A stretch of DNA of 58,325 nt from a virus. The stretch's first letter is position 1. Each line of letters opens with the position of its first letter. The translations under genes and the position numbers were made by a program. Below the pieces are notes generated by a model. It ran no database searches and had not been told where the DNA came from. It saw only the letters and a program-made list of their open reading frames with translations. The stretch is taken from positions 1 through 58,325 of IMG/VR virus record IMGVR_UViG_3300021289_000002, one strand, 5' to 3'. Of this stretch, positions 7,389-17,316 are shown piece by piece.

Positions 7389-10300
7389 TCAAAAGCCTGC
7401 CCCGGACTCGATCTCTTTGCGCAGGCGAATAGCGTAGGCCCGCAACTCAGCCGCTCTCCTGGACCGCGCGCCAATGTCCTTGGTGTCGTAGATTGCTTTG
7501 CGCATGTCCTGCAACTCGCGGATCTCTTTCGTGGACGTTTTGCCGTGGTGGCGAGCCCAATCGATGACCCATTGCACATCACGCGCGCTACTGCCTGGAG
7601 GCTCGACGACGTAACCGGTTCCTTTGAGCGCGGCCGTACCCGTCGAAGCATCCTTGCGGGTCAGGTCCGTCAAGCTCTGGCCCAATCCACCGTAGGACTG
7701 CAAAATGTAGTCCATTTGGCGCGGATCGACCGTCATCCCGGTGAGGTTGATTGCGTGGGCGATACCCTGGCCGGCCTTGCTGGCGTGGACCGTGCCTTTG
7801 CGCAGGTCCAGGTTAAGATCCCGTTCCCAAATCGGGACAATGTCACGATCGCGGAAGGTGTCGCGATTGAGGTAGAGCTCGATGCCTGTTTTCAGTGGCC
7901 CCGTGCCCTCGACTGGGTTTTGAATGGGCAAAGCGGCTGAGGCTGCCGAGCCGCCATAGCCTTCGAGAGCCTTCTTATCGCCCATCATGCGATCAATGGC
8001 GCGTTCAACACCTCCGGCCATTACGCCCAACTCGTGAGGCTTTGGCACGCGCAGCCAGTATGGACCCACTTTGAATGACCAGAAGAAATCCCGGAGGTAA
8101 GCCGGCTGTTGCTGGTATTCCTCCCAGGTCTTTTTGTCGCGCCGGTTCCACATCATCACGGCAAGCGTGGGCGCCAGGACAAACATGCCCCATCGCATAG
8201 CGAAGCGGGCTGGGTTCTCGCGCGCGGCAAAGGTAGCTCGAGCCAGACCGCGCAGGCGAGCGTTTGAGAATGGGATCAGCCGGTTAATGACCCGCATTAC
8301 GGTCCCGGCCTTGGCGAAATCAAGCAGGCCGCGGGCTTCGCCGGCAGCGTACAGCGCCGCGTTGTAATCGTCGTAGCCTTTGGCTTTGCCGGCATCGAAT
8401 GCGCGTCGGAACTCAGCCACGCGCCCAAGCTTTTCGCTCTTTTCGGCTAATTGCTCCCAGGCGTGTTTGAGCTTCAACGGCGAAAGCAAGATGTTGGTCG
8501 GGTCCTTGGTCAATTCGCGAACCGTGCGCTTTAGCTCGCGGTTCCACACGTGCTTATCAACGATGTAGTTTCCAAACTGACCGCCGCCGAATACTTCATA
8601 GCGGGAAAGGTCTTCCTGCGTGTAACCCTGCAAAATGTCCCAAGGCTTCGAGGCGTTGCGGCTGTTCACTGAGCGCTCAAAGGTATCGCGCACGGGATTG
8701 CGCAGCATGAATTGCGGCCCGTGAGTGATCATGTAGCGAGCGAACCTGGATGGCATGGCCGCAATGTCGATAAAAGCGTGCGTTCCCATTTCCCCCAGCC
8801 CTTTTAGGGACTCGTAAATGTCGGGCTCGAATTTCCAATGTTCGAGGTGCCCACCGTTGTAAACCTTGATGGTGTTGCGGTCGGCGCTGGTCGCCAGCGT
8901 GCCAAACTGATCGAAGTCGCGCAGGTCCGGACCATAGAGCTTCCGCAGGTTGCGCAAGCCATCGACAAAAGTGTTCATCACAACGTTGCGATGCGCCTCT
9001 TTCTGAATTGAGTCAGTCTGCTCCAAAAGGTTGCTGTAAACGTTGTTGATCTCGAGAGAGCTGCCGATCATCCGCTTCAATTTGTCGCGGGAAGTGCCAA
9101 TTTTGACCCCGCGCTGAGCCCGGTTTCCCGTTTCGAAATCTGACGATAACCGGTGCATGTCCACGTAGTATTCATTGCTCTGCCGAATCCTGGCTGCTGC
9201 GTCCGGAGTGATCCGCCCAGCATCGACCAGCATTTGAATATTTTTGTCTGCCCAGAGCCGATAGCGCCGCGCAGCCTCTTTGAGCCTTGCATAACGCGCC
9301 GGCTGTTGCTCGAGCCGATCAATCAATTCCGCCGCAGCCTGCACGTCGGTCATAATGCCGGCGCCGATGCCTGAAATATTCGACTTGCGACCAAGCTGCT
9401 TCGATTTCTCGAGCGTGCGCTGTGCTACCATGAGCGCCGAGGCGTCGCGCATATCGCTTTCCATGTTGTGCTTGCTGAGATCATCCAACGAGCCTAGCAG
9501 CCATTTCATGGACATTGGCTGTTTGGTCACCGGATCGATTAAACGCTCAACTTCGAGCCGGCCTTTGGCGTTGCGGACCTGCTTCGGCCGCATTGGGACC
9601 AAACCGCGCTCGAATTGGTCACTCATGCGCGAGTCGTGAGTGGAGAGTAGCCGCGCGACCAATTCGAAATTCTGCTCTGGCTTTAATGGTAGCCCTCCAC
9701 GGATCTGCTGAACTTGTCGGAATGCCTTCATGGCATAGTGGTAAGGGTCATCAAACCATTGGCGAAGTTGGTCGATTTTATTCACTTCAAAACCGAATCC
9801 GCGGCCGCGAATCCCGTTCCAAAGGCGCTCGGTGAGCGTGGGCGGTTCCATCCGGATACTGAGCCCGGCGCGTACGATCGGGTCTTCACCGGCCCACGTG
9901 CGCACATCTTTGCTGAAAGCCTCAATGGCGCTCAGCGCTTCGGGCGGCAGAGTCTTTTTGAAGTAGGCCGCAAACTTCGGCGCGTCGGCAACTGCCTGCT
10001 TCGGATTGACGACGTAGGCGCGGATGAATTCGGCAATCCCTTCGGCACGCCGGTACCAAAGCGGGCTTCGGGGAGTGACTGAGCCATGAATCCAAAACTT
10101 GGCCAACTCCGCATCGTAGGGTGAGGCCGTGCGCGGTTTGATCCAGGGCTTGCCAATCCCGTACTTGTCGTCGGTCCAATGGCCGGCCAATTCGTGAGCG
10201 GCAGTGTCCAGGTCGCCTGCGAAGCGCTCGGCAACTCCGGTAGTGCCTGGCCGATACGTTCCCAATACACCCGGCTTCATGCGCATTACGCGGATGGCCT

Positions 10301-13300
10301 TGCCGATGGCTTTTGAAAAGTCCTCGATGATCTTGTAGGGCGATTTGGCCCCGCCTCCAGGCAGCGGATCGACCGCAATGCGCTGGGGCGGCGGCGCCGG
10401 TGGCTTGGGAGGAGGCTTTGGCGGCGGCGCGCTGGCTCCTGGTCGTGGCCCGGTTCCCGCGCCTCCAGGACGCGGCCCCGGCCCTGGTCCCGGCCTTGGT
10501 CCGGGGCGAGGGGGCGGCGGCGCGCTGGCCTTCGGCGGCGGCTTTTGTGGCCGCGGTATCGCGTCATCCGGTCGCGTACCATTGAAGACGTGACGAAACC
10601 ATTCCACCTTTTTGGCCGCAACCGCATCCCCTTCGGACTGTTTGCGGAAAACCTCCTTCATAAAGGGTTTCCACACGCTGACGTCACTGGTGGCTTTGAT
10701 GGCGTCGAGGATGGTGTCAAAATCTCGAGCTGCGAACGCCTTATTGAACATCTCGACGAAAGCTTTAGGCGTGAAAATCTGATTTGGGTTAGGGCGCCCA
10801 ATCTCCAATTCCTCGGGCTCGGGATAGGTGTTGCGTAGCTGTTCGTCCAGGTCGTCAAACGCAGCATCCTCACCGCGGCGGGCGCGCTCGAAAGCGTCAG
10901 TGGAGCGCGAGGTGCGAAACATTTCATCCTGGCCGGCCAGCCGCGTCAAATGGTCGTACCGTGCTGCTTCGACGGCAGTCAACGGAGGTCCTCCCTTCTC
11001 ACGGTTGGCCCGTGCTTTCTCGCTGAGCTTCACAAACTCGCGCTGCTCTGGCTTGGTCAGCGGCCGCGGCTCGACCTTGGTCTTTTCCGCCGGCGCTTCG
11101 GCAGGCTTCGGCTCGGGCGTTTCGGGCTCAGGCTCACCAAACAAATCGCCCTGAGTTGTTTTAGGCTTCGGTGGCCGCGCGGCCTGCGCGGTTTCCTGGA
11201 TCAAGGTAAACGGTGGCTCTTCGGGTGGCTTAGGCTTTGTGGCCTCCTCGTCAGGCGGAAGGAAGTCGCCGCCTTCGGGCGCGCGTTCGAGCTTATCGAC
11301 GTGGATAGTCTGATCGTCCTCGAGCAACTGCTTTCCGAACCGTTTACCGCCCTGCACGGTCACTTGCCCGGTGTCAGGATCAACGGCGGTAACTTTCAAC
11401 TGCTCGCCCCCAGCCTCCAGTAAATCTCCGACACTTAGCGTATTGACGACGACCGGGACCTTGCCTTGCTTGGTGGTTTCCTGCCAGTCCTCGAGCATTT
11501 TGATTTGGTCATCCATTATCCTTTGATCGCGGGCGATGCGCTCAAAGGTGGCCCCGCGGGCTTTGCTGGCTTTTTGGATCTCTTGCCAAAGTAGATTGAC
11601 GCTCGGCTCGCTTAATTGGCCGGCGCGGTAGGCCGCATCGGCAATCACGTCGGGACCACTCCCGGCCGGGCTGTATATGGCCATGCCGTGATGAGGCTTG
11701 CTGAGCTTAACCGAGTCATCCCAAAGCGAAGCGTTGAGCTTGAACTTGTCTTTGCCCCATTTGCGCCGTGCTGCTGACTTCGAGAGCATGCGCATGTTGT
11801 CTTTCATCCATGAGAGAATGTCCGGGCCGTTCGCCTCGGTCTCCTTATCGAACATTTTCTGAGATAACGTCTTTGCGGCCTTGGGAGGCTCGGATTCTTC
11901 CAAGGGGGGCTCAGGCGCCTTGGCCGGCTCGGGCGGAGCTTCGGTCTTAGGCTTGATTTTTGCCTTCTCGGCAAACTTCTCGAGCTCGTCAGGCAAAATA
12001 CCAGGGGCCTTAGCCGCTTCGGCAAATGACTTTCCAGCCTTCACATTGTCGAGAGCTGTCAGCATTCGCAACGCCTCGTTGAAATACTGCTTTTTGGCGT
12101 TAAGGATCTGCGATTGCTTGAAGAGCCTGGATTGCTCTTCTGGCGTGGTCGGTAATTCACCTTCTTTCTTTACCCGAAAAGCTTCCGCCATTTTGGGCCG
12201 CAACGCCTCTTGCTCGGCGACAATTGCCTTTTCGGCATCGACCAATTTGCTGCGGTCAGCATCGACACCCATTCGAACCGCCAGATCGTAGGCTTTAGCT
12301 GTCGCCGTCCCGGTCGGAGAGAATTTCTCGAATTCCTCGGGAGACATTTTGGCCACGCGCTCAGCCTCAGCCTGCGGTGTTTCAGCTTCCGGAGATTTCG
12401 TCTCGGCTTCGGGCGTTTCCGTCTCACCCAGTGGCGTCGAATCGGCAAACTCTGCCAATTTCGATTCAGCTTTGGCTTTGACCTCCTCGGGCGTGGACCC
12501 CTTCTTAACCGAGAACCGGATCGGTTGGCCGTCTTTGGGGTCTCGAACGTCAAACTCCCAAAGACCTGTTGCGTTCTCTTTGCCTCCCACTAGCCCCAGG
12601 TCCTTGGCGATCTTATCAGGCGTTAGTAGTACCTCGGGTTTAGTTTCTTCCGGTCCAGGTGTGCGAATTCCTTCTGCCTTTCGTTTTTCAAGAGTAGCCC
12701 TTGCCGCGGCTGCTACTGCGCTTGGATCTTTCATGCCCTCTTGCAGGGCATTGAGGTCAGTAACACCAAGTTTTTCTCCGAAAGGTTGTGAGATTAGACC
12801 CTTACGATCAGTTTTCGACTTTCCTCGCGAAATTCTCTCAGCTTCAAGATCGGCATAATCTGCCAATTGTTCCAAGTGCTCATCGGTGAGAGATCCAAAC
12901 ATTTCTGCCGATTGGTTTGGTCTGGCTTTTGGCGCCTCTGGCTTCACTTCAGGCGCTGGCGTTTTACGCGCCTCAGCTTCCGGAATCATCACGCCATCGA
13001 CATTGATGAAGCCGGGGAATTTGGGTGGTTGCTCCACGATGGGTTTTCCGCCGGCCGCGGCGGCGCGCTCGATGGCGGCTGCCTCAGCCGATGGGGGCGT
13101 AGGTCCTTTTGCTCCAGGCACGGCATGCGCAGAAATAGCGGCAGTCATGCCAAAATTGGTCAGGTAGTCTGCCGCGGCCTTGGCTGCCTCAGCCTTGGAC
13201 ACCGTTGGATCGGTCAATGCCTCAGTAGCGCGCTTAGCGGCTTCGGGTACGCCTGGCAGCATTTCTGCGCCAAGGAGCGTTCGGCCCAACGTGGTCGCCA

Positions 13301-13823
13301 CCGGCGCCGCGGCGGATGCTCCAGGCCCGAACAGCGGCAGCAAAGCGAGTGAGCGCGGCTCGACCAAACCGGCGGCGGTTTGCTCTGCCGATTCGGCTAC
13401 ACCTCCCACGGGTGACTCAGGGCCGCTCAAAGCTCCAGGCGGCAGCCGTAATCCCTCTTCCATGATTTGAAGGGGAGTTTTCGTGATGCCTTCCAAATCC
13501 ACGCCCTTGTACTCGGAAGCAATCTGCGGACCACCAGCGGCTCGACTGGCCGCGTTGAGGGGCACGGCCACTGTCCGGGTGAGCGCGCCGATCGGGTTGG
13601 CGGCAATCTCGGCCGTATTCTGCAGGGCGGTGACGACGTTTTGACCAAACTCGCCCATTGCGCCCTCGCGCCGGGCTGATTGCATTTGCTTCTTTAGATC
13701 GGCGCGGATCTCGTCCCGGGCGCGCTTGGCGGCTATTTGGGACGGCGTAGGACCGAAATCGTCTTCGGTGAAATCCTGTGGATCTTTGAAATCCTCTTCC
13801 GTGAAGTCATCAAGTGTCGGCAT
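7389..13823 (-). CDS. Giant polyvalent-type phage protein (probable ejected internal virion protein)
   Basis: 2144 residues. The N-terminus has an acidic repeat (DFTEEDF, DFTEDDF). A long Pro/Ala/Glu-rich low-complexity stretch covers about 280-660. A Pro/Gly spacer lies near 1088-1150. HELAGH near 1210 resembles a zinc-protease site but has one extra residue between the histidines. A long helical region follows, with YYVDMHRL near 1550 and a C-terminal segment near 1910-1950 (YWLRVPKPHELGV) that resembles the large-polyvalent-protein domain LPD38. Such proteins are packaged and injected with phage DNA. It closes the leftward tail operon, next to two coiled-coil virion-like proteins, as in podoviruses. 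The assignment is by motif and context. Confidence 0.75.
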   Translation of the reverse strand: MPTLDDFTEEDFKDPQDFTEDDFGPTPSQIAAKRARDEIRADLKKQMQSARREGAMGEFGQNVVTALQNTAEIAANPIGALTRTVAVPLNAASRAAGGPQIASEYKGVDLEGITKTPLQIMEEGLRLPPGALSGPESPVGGVAESAEQTAAGLVEPRSLALLPLFGPGASAAAPVATTLGRTLLGAEMLPGVPEAAKRATEALTDPTVSKAEAAKAAADYLTNFGMTAAISAHAVPGAKGPTPPSAEAAAIERAAAAGGKPIVEQPPKFPGFINVDGVMIPEAEARKTPAPEVKPEAPKARPNQSAEMFGSLTDEHLEQLADYADLEAERISRGKSKTDRKGLISQPFGEKLGVTDLNALQEGMKDPSAVAAAARATLEKRKAEGIRTPGPEETKPEVLLTPDKIAKDLGLVGGKENATGLWEFDVRDPKDGQPIRFSVKKGSTPEEVKAKAESKLAEFADSTPLGETETPEAETKSPEAETPQAEAERVAKMSPEEFEKFSPTGTATAKAYDLAVRMGVDADRSKLVDAEKAIVAEQEALRPKMAEAFRVKKEGELPTTPEEQSRLFKQSQILNAKKQYFNEALRMLTALDNVKAGKSFAEAAKAPGILPDELEKFAEKAKIKPKTEAPPEPAKAPEPPLEESEPPKAAKTLSQKMFDKETEANGPDILSWMKDNMRMLSKSAARRKWGKDKFKLNASLWDDSVKLSKPHHGMAIYSPAGSGPDVIADAAYRAGQLSEPSVNLLWQEIQKASKARGATFERIARDQRIMDDQIKMLEDWQETTKQGKVPVVVNTLSVGDLLEAGGEQLKVTAVDPDTGQVTVQGGKRFGKQLLEDDQTIHVDKLERAPEGGDFLPPDEEATKPKPPEEPPFTLIQETAQAARPPKPKTTQGDLFGEPEPETPEPKPAEAPAEKTKVEPRPLTKPEQREFVKLSEKARANREKGGPPLTAVEAARYDHLTRLAGQDEMFRTSRSTDAFERARRGEDAAFDDLDEQLRNTYPEPEELEIGRPNPNQIFTPKAFVEMFNKAFAARDFDTILDAIKATSDVSVWKPFMKEVFRKQSEGDAVAAKKVEWFRHVFNGTRPDDAIPRPQKPPPKASAPPPPRPGPRPGPGPGPRPGGAGTGPRPGASAPPPKPPPKPPAPPPQRIAVDPLPGGGAKSPYKIIEDFSKAIGKAIRVMRMKPGVLGTYRPGTTGVAERFAGDLDTAAHELAGHWTDDKYGIGKPWIKPRTASPYDAELAKFWIHGSVTPRSPLWYRRAEGIAEFIRAYVVNPKQAVADAPKFAAYFKKTLPPEALSAIEAFSKDVRTWAGEDPIVRAGLSIRMEPPTLTERLWNGIRGRGFGFEVNKIDQLRQWFDDPYHYAMKAFRQVQQIRGGLPLKPEQNFELVARLLSTHDSRMSDQFERGLVPMRPKQVRNAKGRLEVERLIDPVTKQPMSMKWLLGSLDDLSKHNMESDMRDASALMVAQRTLEKSKQLGRKSNISGIGAGIMTDVQAAAELIDRLEQQPARYARLKEAARRYRLWADKNIQMLVDAGRITPDAAARIRQSNEYYVDMHRLSSDFETGNRAQRGVKIGTSRDKLKRMIGSSLEINNVYSNLLEQTDSIQKEAHRNVVMNTFVDGLRNLRKLYGPDLRDFDQFGTLATSADRNTIKVYNGGHLEHWKFEPDIYESLKGLGEMGTHAFIDIAAMPSRFARYMITHGPQFMLRNPVRDTFERSVNSRNASKPWDILQGYTQEDLSRYEVFGGGQFGNYIVDKHVWNRELKRTVRELTKDPTNILLSPLKLKHAWEQLAEKSEKLGRVAEFRRAFDAGKAKGYDDYNAALYAAGEARGLLDFAKAGTVMRVINRLIPFSNARLRGLARATFAARENPARFAMRWGMFVLAPTLAVMMWNRRDKKTWEEYQQQPAYLRDFFWSFKVGPYWLRVPKPHELGVMAGGVERAIDRMMGDKKALEGYGGSAASAALPIQNPVEGTGPLKTGIELYLNRDTFRDRDIVPIWERDLNLDLRKGTVHASKAGQGIAHAINLTGMTVDPRQMDYILQSYGGLGQSLTDLTRKDASTGTAALKGTGYVVEPPGSSARDVQWVIDWARHHGKTSTKEIRELQDMRKAIYDTKDIGARSRRAAELRAYAIRLRKEIESGAGF

Positions 13824-13858
13824 TCCAGGCTCTCAATACGCTCGACCTGCCGCTTAGT

Positions 13859-14845
13859 CTAGCGGGATTCTTGCTCGGAAAATTCCTGCTTCACTGCGTC
13901 GATGATCTTTTCGCGGGACCAATCGGGGTGTTCAGCCTTCAATTCGCGGGCTCGTTCCACCTTGCTTTTGGGCATGGCAACGTCGCGCTCTGCCATCTGC
14001 TTAGCGCCCATCACGGGCATAAGTTTCGGCTTGTTGTAGATCATATCCAGCGCTGATTTAGCCTCGTTGAACTCACGCCTTTTGGCTTCCAACTTGGCTA
14101 CTTTCGACTTGCCGGCATCCGTCTCGAGCTCGTCTTTGCTGAGCTTGTCCACGGCATCAGTGAGCTTGCCGATGGATGAGTCCAGCCTCTTAGCCTGCGA
14201 CTTGATCAAGCCGGCCTGCGCTGTCTCTGCCGGGGTGAGTTTGACCGCCGCGGTCTTTGGCTTCGGGACATATTGCCAATGGGAACTGCCTGGACGTGAA
14301 ATGACGGTACCGCCCTCGATTTCCTCCGTGCGAGTTGGACCCTCGTAATCCTGCGCTGGATTGAGAGCTCGAGCTAATCCTTTGCCACGTGGAAACTTCA
14401 TCAAACCGGTGGCCAAATCTCCCCCGGCCGCTATGTGCTGGGCCAGGGCCGATTCTTGGGCGAAAGTCATCGCGGCTTCTTTGGCCTTTTCGTCGGCTAA
14501 AGCTCGTTGCTGGTCGATCCTCGCTTTGCCCAATCCAATCTCGGCTTGGTGGTAAGCGTTTTGGATTAGCATTTGCTGGTCTTCGCGCAACCGATTCTGT
14601 TCGGCAATTTCCTTGCGCGCCTGCATTTCCATTTGGGCGATGTGCTCTTGCTGCGAGAGGTGGGCCGCGTCGCTCTGCGCCTTCTGGGCCAAAGCATCAG
14701 CCTCAAGCCCTAACCGGGCGGCATCCGACTGGGCAGACTGCCGCAGACGCGCGACACCTAAGCCCGCCTCGGCGCCTTCCTGGCCAGCACGAACGAATTG
14801 GCTAGGGTTAACGTCGAGCCATGGGGGTATCTGTCCGATTGCCAT
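13859..14845 (-). CDS. Coiled-coil, probable internal virion protein
   Basis: 328 residues. Residues about 25-150 are an Ala/Gln/Glu-rich helix with heptads, followed by a flexible middle and a second helical part (about 205-275). The end (SKVERARELKAEHP) is a short helical motif. No enzymatic motif. It lies between the Gly-rich protein and the giant polyvalent gene, the place where podoviruses encode their ejection proteins. Confidence 0.6.
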   Translation of the reverse strand: MAIGQIPPWLDVNPSQFVRAGQEGAEAGLGVARLRQSAQSDAARLGLEADALAQKAQSDAAHLSQQEHIAQMEMQARKEIAEQNRLREDQQMLIQNAYHQAEIGLGKARIDQQRALADEKAKEAAMTFAQESALAQHIAAGGDLATGLMKFPRGKGLARALNPAQDYEGPTRTEEIEGGTVISRPGSSHWQYVPKPKTAAVKLTPAETAQAGLIKSQAKRLDSSIGKLTDAVDKLSKDELETDAGKSKVAKLEAKRREFNEAKSALDMIYNKPKLMPVMGAKQMAERDVAMPKSKVERARELKAEHPDWSREKIIDAVKQEFSEQESR

Positions 14846-14848
14846 AGG

Positions 14849-15499
14849 TTAAACTTTGGGAATGTGCTCAGTCCCCGGCGATTGGCCTGCGGGAAAATGC
14901 TCGGTGAGTGGCGTTTGGTACCAGGCGCCACGACCGCCGCCGTATGAGCCAGTGCCGGCGCCGGGACCACCCGCAATGTTGTTGGTCAATTGGAACTTGG
15001 CCAGCCATTCGGCCAACTGCCGTTCGGCAGCTTTCTGCGGGTCGGGCGCGGCCTCCATCGTGGCATTGCGTGAGGCAACTTCGGTGGCCAACCCTGGATC
15101 GGTCATCGTGTGGCCCAGGCCGCCCAGCGTAGCCAAATAATCCTGCAAGCCTTGGCGTTGCCGGTTCTCGGAAAAGCCCGCGATATTGGCGAAGAGGGAG
15201 TTTTGCGCCAGGCCGCTGCCAGGCCCCATGCCGCTCGTGACACCGAAAGTTGCCGCGGCATTTTGCAGCGCCTTCATGGTGGCCGGCGATACCTGCCCGG
15301 AAATCTCGCTGCCAATGACGTCGCTCGCGCCGGAGGTGAGCGCGCCAAAATTTGGCAGTGCGCCGCCAACCTGAGTGAACACGTTCGGAGCCACATTGAT
15401 CGGGGCCGGTACGCCACCAAAGGCGCTATGCCCGCCGCCGCCGCCTCCGCCTCCAACCAGGGCGTTGATATTTAAAGGAGAATTGCTACGTGCTGCCAT
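14849..15499 (-). CDS. Gly/Ala-rich probable virion protein
   Basis: 216 residues. It begins with a run of eight glycines (about 17-24) and is rich in Gly, Ala, Asn and Pro, with a helical part around residues 110-175. No family recognised. The composition and its place between tail and ejection genes suggest a minor virion component. Confidence 0.55.
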   Translation of the reverse strand: MAARSNSPLNINALVGGGGGGGGHSAFGGVPAPINVAPNVFTQVGGALPNFGALTSGASDVIGSEISGQVSPATMKALQNAAATFGVTSGMGPGSGLAQNSLFANIAGFSENRQRQGLQDYLATLGGLGHTMTDPGLATEVASRNATMEAAPDPQKAAERQLAEWLAKFQLTNNIAGGPGAGTGSYGGGRGAWYQTPLTEHFPAGQSPGTEHIPKV

Positions 15500-15508
15500 A
15501 AAATGAGT

Positions 15509-16519
15509 TTAGGTCATTCGCCCGATCCTTTGACGATTCAAAGAGGCGGTGCCGAACGGCTTAAAATTGACTGGCGTGCTGTCCAGGGGGAGGCGGTCGC
15601 GAAGCTCAGCGTTAAGGTCGGATATCGCGAGCGCTTGCTGCTTCTGGAATTCTTCGGCGCTGTAGGAATCGCTCTGCTTGATGGCCTGCATCATCATTGC
15701 CAGCGCATCGACGTTTTCAATCCCAAGGAGATCGTCGTTAAACATCACAGGAACGAAAGCCAGCTTCACAAGCCCGGTGATTTGCGCAGAGCAACAGGCT
15801 CGATTGTTGACAGCGCAGCCGCTGAGAATCGAGCTCTGTAAATAGTCCGGCGCGGTCTCCGCAGCGTCATAGCTGGCCAAATCGTACAGCGTGGCGCCAT
15901 CAAACTGATAGCCGCGGACTGGTCCATCGGTTTGATCCTTTAGAATTCGGTCCACGCGCCGAACTAAAAAGGAGGTTTGGACGTAAGGGATCGCTAAGGG
16001 CAAGACAACGCCATCCTGGAAAGTGTTATCGGAGCGCTGGCTGCGAATGGTCTGCCCATTGCCATCGATACCAAATATCGTGATGGTTCTACCGGCAGCA
16101 ACATCGGTTGGCTGGCTGGGATAGAACCGTAGGTAGCGATCGTTGAGGCAGGGGATCTGATTGAAAACGCTGCTTGTGCCGTTCTCGCGAATGGCCACGT
16201 TACCCCAGCAACGATCCCCGCAGCGCCCTTGGCCAAGTACGTCTTCGGGCAGGACTGCGGAAAAGCCGTACCAATGGTTGCGCGGGGGGATGGAATTGCC
16301 GCAAGAGTTGACGGCCAAGATCGTGCCCACGTAACGCGGCCAGGTAATGCAACTCTGATAAATGCAACCGTGCATGCGCTGGACAGTGGCCCAAAAGTTG
16401 CCGCGCTTCATCAACATGCGCGTGGCATCATTAACGAGCTCGAGGAATTCCGGGCTATCGGGACAGACGCCGGCAATTCGACGTAACCGGCTGTTTTTCG
16501 CTTCGCCCAGGGTCAGCAT
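15509..16519 (-). CDS. Podovirus-like tail tubular/adaptor protein
   Basis: 336 residues. The N-terminus (FLELVNDATRMLMKRGNFW) is typical of the helical head-tail adaptor proteins of podovirus tails, followed by strands with WPRYV and a turn with RYLRFYP, then a C-terminal helical segment (DALAMMMQAIKQSDSY). It contains ten cysteines, more than usual. By analogy it would join the portal to the nozzle. Similarity is in layout, not a clear motif. Confidence 0.55.
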   Translation of the reverse strand: MLTLGEAKNSRLRRIAGVCPDSPEFLELVNDATRMLMKRGNFWATVQRMHGCIYQSCITWPRYVGTILAVNSCGNSIPPRNHWYGFSAVLPEDVLGQGRCGDRCWGNVAIRENGTSSVFNQIPCLNDRYLRFYPSQPTDVAAGRTITIFGIDGNGQTIRSQRSDNTFQDGVVLPLAIPYVQTSFLVRRVDRILKDQTDGPVRGYQFDGATLYDLASYDAAETAPDYLQSSILSGCAVNNRACCSAQITGLVKLAFVPVMFNDDLLGIENVDALAMMMQAIKQSDSYSAEEFQKQQALAISDLNAELRDRLPLDSTPVNFKPFGTASLNRQRIGRMT

Positions 16520-16548
16520 TTGCCCTTGCCATACACCCGAGTTGGGGT

Positions 16549-17316
16549 TTAGTCGAGCGCTTTTACCAAACCGGCAAGGCTTTGCGTGTGCGTAACACCG
16601 GACTCGCAGTAAACGGAAGTGGTCGCTTCGATTTGATAAACCAGCGGGGAAGTGCCTGGCGAAGTGAAATCAAAACTAAAATCGAAGGTGCCTAATCCTG
16701 GCGCGCCCGCGTGCGTTTCGCTGAACAAAGTCAGCAACGCGCCATAGTTAGGTCCACTCTTCAGAGCAATTTGGCTGCTGAAAACTCCGCTGCCGGCGCC
16801 TGTCTGAGCATTGATGAAGCGCCCGCTAATGTTGTGGTTAGTGACCACTCCGGGCTTATAGGTGAACGTGATTTTTCCAATCACTTGCACGCCCAGGCTG
16901 CCGCCGCCTGGATTCTGGCCGGGGCTGCTGGCGTTGACGCTGAAATCTCCCGCGCTGGCTGAATCGCCAACAAGAGCGCCCGTGTGCGGCAATTGAATGT
17001 TTACCGCGCCTGACGTCCATACCAGGCCGGCCCACGCGCAATCCCCAACTTGCGCCTGCGCCTGCGCCAAGGCCATATCATCGAGTTGCGCCTGCGCTAC
17101 CGCCAAGCTTGTGGGCGTAGGATTGAAAACGACGGTGCAGAAAGTGCCGGCGGGTACCGTCTGCGTCTGGCTGCCATCCGGGCAAGAGGCGGTCTGCTCG
17201 GTGTTGCAAACCCGCTGCCGCGTCGGGATCGGCGGGACCACATCGCCACCGCTAAAGTCATCCGGGCACGGGTAAGGGGGAACCAGCTCGAGACATGGAC
17301 GGCAAATAACGCTCAT
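16549..17316 (-). CDS. Tail-associated beta-rich protein
   Basis: 255 residues from ATG 17316, whose overlap with the upstream TGA (ATGA) makes it the better start than 17322. A Cys/Pro-rich N-terminus (CRPCLELVPPYPC) is followed by a helical AQAQLDDMALAQAQAQ part and a C-terminal beta-sandwich-like region with NPGGGS and TFDFSFDF. Likely a minor tail or receptor-related protein; no family recognised. Confidence 0.55.
   Translation of the reverse strand: MSVICRPCLELVPPYPCPDDFSGGDVVPPIPTRQRVCNTEQTASCPDGSQTQTVPAGTFCTVVFNPTPTSLAVAQAQLDDMALAQAQAQVGDCAWAGLVWTSGAVNIQLPHTGALVGDSASAGDFSVNASSPGQNPGGGSLGVQVIGKITFTYKPGVVTNHNISGRFINAQTGAGSGVFSSQIALKSGPNYGALLTLFSETHAGAPGLGTFDFSFDFTSPGTSPLVYQIEATTSVYCESGVTHTQSLAGLVKALD

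Noticed and set aside
11000-13400. Several plus-strand frames of 100-170 codons opposite the giant gene
   Set aside because: Low-complexity sequence of the giant gene opens the other strand; none has motifs or start signals.
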